A stretch of DNA of 10,756 bases. Origin: Bacillota bacterium (GTDB lineage Bacteria > Bacillota > Clostridia > Saccharofermentanales > DTU023). The position numbers and the translations under genes are program-made. Each line of letters opens with the position of its first letter. Within the stretch, counting starts at the first letter, position 1. A model generated the notes under the pieces. The model did no database searches and was not told the DNA's origin. It worked only from the letters and a program-made list of their open reading frames with translations. The stretch covers positions 1-10,756 of the forward strand of contig JAEWFX010000031.1 in the NCBI GenBank assembly GCA_023388605.1, read 5' to 3'. Shown here piece after piece: positions 4,994 through 10,756 of the stretch.

Positions 4994-6934
4994 ATGACAT
5001 GCGAGAAAAATAAAGTGCCGCCCAGCGCTCGCAAAAAACATCGTACATCGAAAAGGCAAGTTATCCTGCCTGCTGGTTGTGATTGTCGTGTATTGCGTCA
5101 TCGATCGATAGCTGAAAAAACATATTTATTGCGTGTCGAACGCCCTCAAGGTATCGACATTAAACCCGGTCAATTCTGTGAAATACAGATTCCGGGTTTT
5201 TATTTACGTAGACCTATCTCGATCTGTGATTTCTCAGATGAGAGCATCACTATGATCTACAAAGTTATGGGCAAAGGCACCGAAAAACTCACCGGGATCA
5301 AAGGTGGGGAAGATGTCTTCTTCCGCCGAAACTCTGATATGGTCACGGGTGAGACACTCAATCTAATCACCGGTTTAGGTAATGGCTTCAACTTACCTAG
5401 CACTGACTGCACGCCTATATTGATCGGCGGCGGTGTCGGTATTCCGCCTCTATATGCTCTAGCCAAAAAACTGCTGGCAAATGGCTTCAAACCCCGTGTT
5501 TTCCTCGGATTCAACCAAGTGCGTGAAGTTTTTCTAGTCGATGAATTCAGAGAACTAGGTATAGATGTCGCTGTCAGTACCGTCGATGGACGTGCAGGCA
5601 CACAGGGAACAGTTATCACATTATTAGAAGAAGCTTTTGGCTCAACTGAAGATCTCAACGACAAATATCTGTATGCCTGTGGCCCTCTACCAATGCTGCG
5701 GGCTCTCTATGCTTTTGCACAAAAGCGAAACATAGATGGTCAGATGAGTTTGGAAGAGAGGATGGGTTGTGGATTCGGTGCTTGTGTAGGCTGCACCATA
5801 CAGACTCACAGCGGTCCGAAAAAAATCTGTACAGATGGACCTGTGTTCAATTTAGCAGAGTTAGACTGGCAAGATGTGATATCTGATCAGAATACAGCTA
5901 CAACATCTGCTCAATCCTCATCTGGGTCAACACATAACGATCTTTCAATAAAAACTTTGTCTACCGAGCAAAGTTCTAATGTCAGAGCCAAAACCCCCAC
6001 TCGACTAAAAGAATTATCGAAGCATTGTCTAAAAACCTCGTTGTGTGGAATTGAGCTCTCTAATCCTGTCATACCTGCTAGCGGCACCTTCGGTTTTGGT
6101 TATGAATTCGCCAAATATTTTGATCTCAATATACTTGGCAGTATGTCGCTGAAAGGTACAACTATCAGTCCTCGCTTCGGTAATCCTACGCCTCGTATAG
6201 CAGAGTATAACTATGGTCTACTCAATGCAGTGGGATTGCAAAATCCTGGTGTAGATGAGGTTATCGCCAACGAAATCCCTAAATTACAAGAATATTTTTA
6301 TAAACCGGCCATCGCTAATATCAGCGGATTCAGCATCGAAGACTACGTCTCTACAGCACAGAAGTTTGATCGAGAGCCCAGTATTGGCTGGCTAGAAATA
6401 AACATTAGTTGTCCCAATGTGCACGCAGGCGGTATGAGCTTTGGCACTTCTTGCGAAAGCGCTGCTTCGATTGTGCGAGAGATTAAGGTCGCTTGTCGTA
6501 AACCTCTAATCGTCAAATTGTCACCCAATGTAACTGACATCGTCGCGATCGCTGCGTCTTGCGCCGAGGCGGGAGCAGATGCTATCTGTCTGATCAATAC
6601 CTTGCTCGGCATGCGTCTAGACTTAAAGCGTCGTCGTCCGATCATAGCCAATCGTACGGGAGGTGTTTCTGGCCCAGGAGTTTTCCCGGTGGCTTTGAGA
6701 ATGGTGTACGACGTATACAAGGCTCTACGTATGCCCGTAGTCGGAGTAGGTGGTATATCTTCTGCCTACGATGTAATCGAGATGATGATGGCAGGTGCAT
6801 GTGCAGTCCAGATAGGCTCTGCCAATCTTGTCGATCCTCTAGCTTGTCCCAAAATCATTGCTGATCTGCCGGAGGTAATGCACGAACTCAACATAGATAA
6901 GTTAACCGATATCATCGGGGCTGCAATTGAGTAA
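4994..6934 (+). CDS. pyrK-pyrD: Fused dihydroorotate dehydrogenase: PyrK electron-transfer module joined to PyrD catalytic module
   Basis: This one 646-residue ORF contains both subunits of a class 1B-type dihydroorotate dehydrogenase, which oxidises dihydroorotate to orotate and passes electrons through FMN, [2Fe-2S] and FAD to NAD+. Residues 28-290 are PyrK-like: FAD motif RRPIS (72-76), nucleotide-binding GGGVGIPPLYALA (145-157), YACGP (227-231) and cluster ligands C259, C264, C267, C279. Residues 297-340 form a Ser/Thr-rich linker. Residues 345-646 are PyrD-like: SLKGTT (385-390), NAVGLQNPG (411-419), NISCPN with catalytic-base C473, IVKLSPN (506-512), GVGGI (584-588) and VQIGSA (605-610). 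A basic extension (1-25) precedes the PyrK core. The start has AAGGAGAG 8 bases upstream. Normally pyrK and pyrD are separate adjacent genes in this order, so loss of the intervening stop explains the fusion. I see no internal start with a ribosome site near residue 340. All key residues are kept, so both halves should be active. Confidence 0.93.
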   Translation: MTCEKNKVPPSARKKHRTSKRQVILPAGCDCRVLRHRSIAEKTYLLRVERPQGIDIKPGQFCEIQIPGFYLRRPISICDFSDESITMIYKVMGKGTEKLTGIKGGEDVFFRRNSDMVTGETLNLITGLGNGFNLPSTDCTPILIGGGVGIPPLYALAKKLLANGFKPRVFLGFNQVREVFLVDEFRELGIDVAVSTVDGRAGTQGTVITLLEEAFGSTEDLNDKYLYACGPLPMLRALYAFAQKRNIDGQMSLEERMGCGFGACVGCTIQTHSGPKKICTDGPVFNLAELDWQDVISDQNTATTSAQSSSGSTHNDLSIKTLSTEQSSNVRAKTPTRLKELSKHCLKTSLCGIELSNPVIPASGTFGFGYEFAKYFDLNILGSMSLKGTTISPRFGNPTPRIAEYNYGLLNAVGLQNPGVDEVIANEIPKLQEYFYKPAIANISGFSIEDYVSTAQKFDREPSIGWLEINISCPNVHAGGMSFGTSCESAASIVREIKVACRKPLIVKLSPNVTDIVAIAASCAEAGADAICLINTLLGMRLDLKRRRPIIANRTGGVSGPGVFPVALRMVYDVYKALRMPVVGVGGISSAYDVIEMMMAGACAVQIGSANLVDPLACPKIIADLPEVMHELNIDKLTDIIGAAIE

Positions 6935-6969
6935 ACAAATAAAAATAAGTCAAAAGAAAGAAGGAACAT

Positions 6970-7677
6970 ATGCCTAAAGATGTGATCATCGCCCTAGATT
7001 TCCCCACAGCCAGTGAATGTTTTAGCTTTTTGGATCGCTTCGGTGAAATAAAGCCATACGTAAAGGTTGGCATGGAACTCTTCTATGCTGAAGGTCCTAG
7101 CATCATCAAGCAGCTCAAAGAACGCGGACACAAAATCTTTTTAGATCTGAAATTGCATGACATCCCCAATACTGTCGAACACGCCATGTCTGTACTCTCA
7201 AAACTAGATGTCGATATGACCAACCTTCATGCAGCTGGCACAAAAAAGATGATGGCAGCAGGATTGAGAGGTTTAACTAGAGCAGATGGTACTAGACCTC
7301 TATTGATCTCTATCACTCAGTTAACTTCTACCAATCAGGAACAGATGCAAACAGATCTTTTGATCGAAAAAGAATTAGAAGACGTAGTATTGCATTATGC
7401 CAAGAATACTAAAGAAGCTGGTCTAGATGGCATAGTCTGCTCCCCCTGGGAATCTCCCATCGTCCACCAGAAAGTCAGTAAGAACTTCCTCACAATCACT
7501 CCCGGTGTACGATTTGCTGACGATGCCAAAGGTGACCAAGCACGCGTAGCAACTCCAGCTAAAGCACGCGAATTAGGCAGCGACTACATAGTCGTCGGAC
7601 GCTCCATCACAGGGGCTGTCGATCCCGTCGACGCCTATCGTCGAGCCTGCCGTGATTTTTTGAACACAGAAATATAG
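6970..7677 (+). CDS. pyrF: Orotidine 5'-phosphate decarboxylase
   Basis: PyrF removes the carboxyl group of OMP to give UMP, the last step of the pathway, in the cytoplasm as a dimer. The 235-residue protein has the usual length of the bacterial type 1 family (B. subtilis form about 239). Visible motifs are ALDFPT (8-13), the catalytic DLKLHDIPNTV (59-69, with D59, K61 and D64 of the charged network), TPGVR (177-181) and VVGRSIT (208-214), where R211 contacts the phosphate. The ATG at 6970 follows AAGGAA at 6961-6966. It lies 35 bases after pyrK-pyrD and 34 before pyrE on the same strand, in the operon. Confidence 0.96.
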   Translation: MPKDVIIALDFPTASECFSFLDRFGEIKPYVKVGMELFYAEGPSIIKQLKERGHKIFLDLKLHDIPNTVEHAMSVLSKLDVDMTNLHAAGTKKMMAAGLRGLTRADGTRPLLISITQLTSTNQEQMQTDLLIEKELEDVVLHYAKNTKEAGLDGIVCSPWESPIVHQKVSKNFLTITPGVRFADDAKGDQARVATPAKARELGSDYIVVGRSITGAVDPVDAYRRACRDFLNTEI

Positions 7678-7711
7678 GAAATAACGAAGAACAAACAAAC
7701 AGGAGGTAATC

Positions 7712-8347
7712 ATGCAACTATCACATCAGATCGCCGGAGACTTATTGGAGATCTCAGCGGTTTTTCTGCGCCCTCACCAACCATTTACCTGGGCGAGTGG
7801 AATTAAAAGTCCCATCTATTGTGACAACCGCCTCACTCTTTCAGCACCAAAAGTGCGTGAGCACATCGAAGAGGGCTTGAAGAGTTTGATCTCAGAAAGA
7901 TTCCCTGAAGCTGAGATGCTGATGGGTACAGCGACTGCAGGCATTGCCCACGCTGCCATAACAGCACATTTGATGGGTCTACCCATGGGTTATGTACGCA
8001 GCAACAACAAAGATCACGGCCGCCAAAACCTCATCGAAGGTCACCTAGAACCTGGTTGCAAAGTTGTGGTAGTAGAAGATTTGATCTCCACAGGTGGTAG
8101 CGTGATCGATACAGTCAATGCTCTGAGAGAAGCAGGAGCAAAAGTTTTGGGCATCGTCTCTATTTTTACCTACGACATGAAAAAAAGCCATGAACGCCTG
8201 AACGCTGCCGCAGTCGAAAACTACAGTCTGACAAATTTCGACACCATTATCCAAGTCGCTGCTGACCAGGGCTATATCGAACACAGCGATATAGAAAAAC
8301 TCAAACAATTTCGCGATAATCCAGCCGACGAAAGCTGGATCAAATAA
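7712..8347 (+). CDS. pyrE: Orotate phosphoribosyltransferase
   Basis: PyrE joins orotate to PRPP, giving OMP and pyrophosphate, the step before PyrF. The 211-residue length is normal. The N-terminal segment FTWASGIKSPIYCDNR (25-40) matches the substrate-binding region. TATAGIAHA (73-81) and the flexible catalytic loop KDHGRQNLIEG (100-110, active-site K100 and H102 region) follow. The type I phosphoribosyltransferase PRPP motif VVVVEDLISTGGS spans 118-130. A strong AGGAGGT site at 7701-7707 fixes the ATG at 7712. The stop is 9 bases before the pyrB start, and the pyrB ribosome site overlaps the pyrE stop, so the two are likely coupled. Confidence 0.96.
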   Translation: MQLSHQIAGDLLEISAVFLRPHQPFTWASGIKSPIYCDNRLTLSAPKVREHIEEGLKSLISERFPEAEMLMGTATAGIAHAAITAHLMGLPMGYVRSNNKDHGRQNLIEGHLEPGCKVVVVEDLISTGGSVIDTVNALREAGAKVLGIVSIFTYDMKKSHERLNAAAVENYSLTNFDTIIQVAADQGYIEHSDIEKLKQFRDNPADESWIK

Positions 8348-8356
8348 GGAGGGCTG

Positions 8357-9274
8357 ATGAAAAGCTTAATCGACATACTCGATCTGCAGACAACAGAGAT
8401 CAACGAATTGATATCTGTCGCAGAAGACATCATTGAAAATCCCCAAAAATACAGTTCTGCTTGTGCAGACAAAATTCTCGCAACCCTGTTCTACGAACCA
8501 TCCACACGCACTCGTTTGAGTTTTGAATCAGCCATGCTCTCTCTGGGCGGCAAGGTTCTCGGCTTTTCTTCAGCTAATTCCAGTTCAGCAGCTAAAGGCG
8601 AAAGTGTCGCAGATACAGCTCGTACTGTTGAATGTTTTGCAGACATCATCGCCATGCGTCACCCCAAAGAAGGTGCACCTCTAGTAGCATCACAATTCAT
8701 CGATATCCCTGTAATCAACGCTGGCGATGGAGGACATAATCATCCTACACAGACCTTGACAGACCTCTTGACCATCAAGAGCGAAAAGGGACGTCTAGAT
8801 AATTTAGTAGTAGGGTGCTGTGGAGATTTGAAGTTTGGACGCACAGTACACTCCTTGATCGCTGCCATGTGCCGCTACAGTAATATCAAATTCGTACTCA
8901 TCTCACCTGAAGAATTGAAAGTTCCAGAACATGTGCGCTCCGAATACCTAGAACATAACAATGTCAGCTATACCGAAGTAGAATCTCTACAAGATCATCT
9001 GCCTGAATTAGACATTCTCTATATGACACGCGTACAACGCGAACGTTTCTTCAACGAACAAGACTATATTCGCCTGAAAGACACATATATACTGACAGCC
9101 AACAAATTGAAAGTAGCTAAGCCTGACTTGACGATCTTGCATCCCTTACCCCGAGTCAATGAGATCTCGAATAATGTCGACGCCGATCCTCGTGCTGCCT
9201 ACTTCCGTCAAGTACGCTACGGCAAATTTATCCGCATGGCACTCATCTTAAAACTTTTGGAGATTGAATTATGA
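8357..9274 (+). CDS. pyrB: Aspartate carbamoyltransferase catalytic subunit
   Basis: PyrB joins carbamoyl phosphate and L-aspartate to make N-carbamoyl-L-aspartate, the committed step. The 305-residue length is typical. Carbamoyl-phosphate binding STRTR is at 49-53 in FYEPSTRTRLSFESAM, with K80 in the following loop, R101, and H129/Q132 in the motif HPTQTLTDL. R162 and R225 bind aspartate, and HPLPR (262-266) is the closing loop. The absence of any extra domain and the following pyrI gene indicate a class B-type enzyme (two catalytic trimers with three regulatory dimers). AAGGAGG directly after or overlapping the pyrE stop supports the ATG at 8357. Its TGA stop overlaps the pyrI ATG by four bases. 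Confidence 0.97.
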   Translation: MKSLIDILDLQTTEINELISVAEDIIENPQKYSSACADKILATLFYEPSTRTRLSFESAMLSLGGKVLGFSSANSSSAAKGESVADTARTVECFADIIAMRHPKEGAPLVASQFIDIPVINAGDGGHNHPTQTLTDLLTIKSEKGRLDNLVVGCCGDLKFGRTVHSLIAAMCRYSNIKFVLISPEELKVPEHVRSEYLEHNNVSYTEVESLQDHLPELDILYMTRVQRERFFNEQDYIRLKDTYILTANKLKVAKPDLTILHPLPRVNEISNNVDADPRAAYFRQVRYGKFIRMALILKLLEIEL

Positions 9275-9687
9275 TTATTGCTGAAATTAAAAATGGTATC
9301 GTTATCGACCACATCCCAGCTGGCAGCGGCATGAAACTATATAATTATCTCAAGCTCAGCGAATTAGACTGCCAAATCGCCTTGATCGAAAATGCTACTT
9401 CCAGCAAGTATGGTCAAAAAGACATCTTAAAGATAGGCGATATACTCGACCTCAATTACGATATACTCGGTTACATCGCACCTCAAATAACCGTCAATAT
9501 TATCCGTAACGGAGAGAGAGTAGAAAAAGTTCATCCTGAATTGCCTGTGAAGATCACTGACATCATACAGTGCAAAAATCCACGTTGTATAACTTCAATC
9601 GAACAGGAACTCCCTCACATTTTCAAGTTGACTGATCGCGAAAAAGGTATCTATCGCTGTATTTATTGCGAAACCAAAGCAGAATAA
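9271..9687 (+). CDS. pyrI: Aspartate carbamoyltransferase regulatory subunit
   Basis: PyrI is the non-catalytic subunit that gives aspartate carbamoyltransferase feedback control by CTP (and UTP) and activation by ATP. The 138-residue protein is slightly shorter than the E. coli form (about 153). The N-terminal allosteric domain shows NGIVIDHIPAG (8-18) with D13 and H14, KIGDI (54-58) and K94 in LPVKITD, matching nucleotide-contact positions of the E. coli protein. The C-terminal zinc domain has C101-x4-C106-x23-C130-x2-C133, the four-Cys site that holds the contact with PyrB. The start codon overlaps the pyrB stop (ATGA at 9271-9274), consistent with coupled translation for balanced subunits. 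It is the last gene of the operon. Confidence 0.95.
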   Translation: MIIAEIKNGIVIDHIPAGSGMKLYNYLKLSELDCQIALIENATSSKYGQKDILKIGDILDLNYDILGYIAPQITVNIIRNGERVEKVHPELPVKITDIIQCKNPRCITSIEQELPHIFKLTDREKGIYRCIYCETKAE

Positions 9688-9718
9688 AAAACACCGCCCG
9701 ACTTCATCTGTCGGGCGG
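9686..9718 (-). terminator. Strong intrinsic terminator for nadE, also closing the pyr operon
   Basis: CCGCCCGAC (9694-9702) and GTCGGGCGG (9710-9718) make a perfect 9-bp GC-rich stem with a 7-base loop. On the minus strand it is followed by TG and six T (9691-9686), the classical form, and lies 52 bases after the nadE stop. On the plus strand the stem begins 6 bases after the pyrI stop but has no T-run after it, so stopping pyr transcripts there is less certain. The six A overlap the pyrI stop codon. Confidence 0.85.
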
Positions 9719-9770
9719 CATCTATCGACCAACTTCACTGAAAACAATGAACTACTCATATGTTTTTAAA

Positions 9771-10756
9771 CTAGAAAAAATCTTTTAGATCCTCAAGTTT
9801 TTTCATAAACATATCTTTATATATATCGCTGGGCATTTGCAAACCTTCTTCACTAGGTGCCAAGTGAACTGACAACACCGCCGCGCCATCTGCTGCACAA
9901 TTACGTTTGTACTGTGAATTGAAGAAGCGACGGTAAAATTCCATCAATGATTTATGTATCTCTTCTAGAGAATAATCATCGTTGAAGGTCTGATATGCAC
10001 GGTACAAAATATCTCCAGAGAACATACGATATTTCTGGATGTTATAGATCACAAAATCGATCAGTTCGTAAGATCCTACGATATTTTCTGTCTTCTGTTG
10101 GATCTCTCCTTCTGCTGAAGGGGGTAGTAGTTCAGGGCTAACAGGTGTTTCGACAATAGCCTTTAAAATTTGAGCTAGTTGGGGTTGTCTCTGTGCTTCG
10201 TGCATAACAAGTAGACGCATCAATGATTTGGGGATAGAAGCGTTTACGTTGTACATGGACATATGATCGCCGTTATATGTAGCAAAACCAATAGATATCT
10301 CTGAGAGATCGCCAGTGCCTAATACAAAGCCACCAATACTATTAGCGAGATCCATCAAAATCTGAGTTCTCTCCCTCGCTTGGGCATTTTCGTATGTGAC
10401 ATCACGCTTATCTATATCATGACCGATGGCTTCGAGATGTTTTAGAACTGCTTCTTTAATCGGTATTTCACGGAAGCTACATCCTACAGCATCAGCTAGT
10501 AGGAAGGAGTTGGACTTGGTCAGATCAGATGTGCCTAGTCCTGGCATACTGACTGCATGTAAATCAGTGTATGGCCTCTTGAGCATCTCTAGAGCCCTCT
10601 TGGCTATCAAAAGTGAACAGGTGCTGTCTAAACCTCCGGATAGACCTAAGACAACTTTGGTATCTTTGCCTAAAAAGTCCATACGACGTGCCAATCCCCA
10701 GGCTGCTAAGTCTAATACTTTTTCATAATAATCATAGAACTCATCCTGTTTGGTAT
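9771..10756 (-). CDS. nadE: Glutamine-dependent NAD+ synthetase, C-terminal part, 5' end outside the window
   Basis: NadE amidates nicotinic acid adenine dinucleotide to NAD+ using ATP. The frame is open from the window edge to the stop at 9771, giving 327 residues, so the true start lies beyond 10756. The visible part is the synthetase domain: SGGLDS (39-44, numbered from the edge) is the ATP-pyrophosphatase P-loop, ENAQARERTQ (122-131) and GTGDLSE (146-152) are catalytic motifs, and GDHMSMYNVNA (162-172) binds substrate. The C-terminal layout (SPELLPP, YELIDFVIYNI, SQYKRN) is that of the long glutamine-dependent enzymes of Mycobacterium type, whose N-terminal nitrilase-like glutaminase domain would be upstream. 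Initiation at the TTG at 10694-10692 is unlikely because homologous sequence continues upstream of it (DYYEKVLDLAAWGL). It converges on the pyr operon. Confidence 0.95.
   Translation of the reverse strand, partial: TKQDEFYDYYEKVLDLAAWGLARRMDFLGKDTKVVLGLSGGLDSTCSLLIAKRALEMLKRPYTDLHAVSMPGLGTSDLTKSNSFLLADAVGCSFREIPIKEAVLKHLEAIGHDIDKRDVTYENAQARERTQILMDLANSIGGFVLGTGDLSEISIGFATYNGDHMSMYNVNASIPKSLMRLLVMHEAQRQPQLAQILKAIVETPVSPELLPPSAEGEIQQKTENIVGSYELIDFVIYNIQKYRMFSGDILYRAYQTFNDDYSLEEIHKSLMEFYRRFFNSQYKRNCAADGAAVLSVHLAPSEEGLQMPSDIYKDMFMKKLEDLKDFF

Noticed and set aside
5257..5664. Minus-strand open frame opposite the PyrK module
   Set aside because: Pro/Ser/Arg-rich shadow with no motif, opposite strongly conserved coding sequence.
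9719..9770. Short gap between the terminator and the nadE stop
   Set aside because: I see no gene, repeat or structure there beyond the terminator already listed.
9771..10694. Complete NAD synthetase of 307 residues starting at a TTG
   Set aside because: The frame stays open to the window edge and the upstream residues continue the conserved synthetase domain, so this is the C-terminal part of a longer, glutamine-dependent enzyme.

Overview
The window reads as a chromosomal segment of a Gram-positive (Bacillota) bacterium, most likely a clostridial lineage, of moderate GC by eye. The evidence is a lipoprotein zinc-binding ABC component, strong AGGAGG-type ribosome sites, a class 1B-type dihydroorotate dehydrogenase with its PyrK electron-transfer part, a type I dihydroorotase, and a pyrB-pyrI pair (pyrI is absent from Bacillus but known in clostridia). 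No mobile element, CRISPR array, tRNA or rRNA is visible. I cannot name a genus from sequence alone.

Left part (1-3397, all minus strand). Reading in transcription order: an Mrp/NBP35-type P-loop iron-sulfur carrier ATPase (3397-2486); a zinc-binding lipoprotein ZnuA with a large His-rich loop (2335-1181) behind its own good promoter; a Fur-family metalloregulator, probably Zur (1120-638); and a DUF318/ArsP_1-type membrane permease (648 to the window edge) that overlaps the regulator gene by 11 bases. This permease has no stop codon inside the window, but its reading frame is open from 648 to base 1. ZnuA, the regulator and the permease all carry His-rich or His/Cys-rich stretches, which points to a zinc-handling cassette. 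No ABC permease or ATPase gene (znuB, znuC) lies in the window.

Middle part (3398-9687, plus strand). A divergent intergenic region of 220 bases carries a promoter and a structured leader, followed by a compact pyrimidine operon: pyrC, a fused pyrK-pyrD, pyrF, pyrE, pyrB, pyrI. Together these encode every step from carbamoyl phosphate and aspartate to UMP: PyrB/PyrI (step 2), PyrC (3), PyrK-PyrD (4), PyrE (5), PyrF (6). Only carbamoyl-phosphate synthase (carAB) is missing. The most unusual gene is the single 646-residue ORF joining the NADH/flavin/[2Fe-2S] PyrK module to the PyrD catalytic barrel through a Ser/Thr-rich linker.

Right part (9688-10756). A strong hairpin with a T-run on the minus strand separates the pyr operon from a convergent glutamine-dependent NAD+ synthetase gene (nadE), of which only the C-terminal synthetase half is inside the window.

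I see no clearly new biological system. The points most worth checking are the PyrK-PyrD fusion, the make-up of the zinc cassette, and the structured leaders of the pyr operon and znuA.
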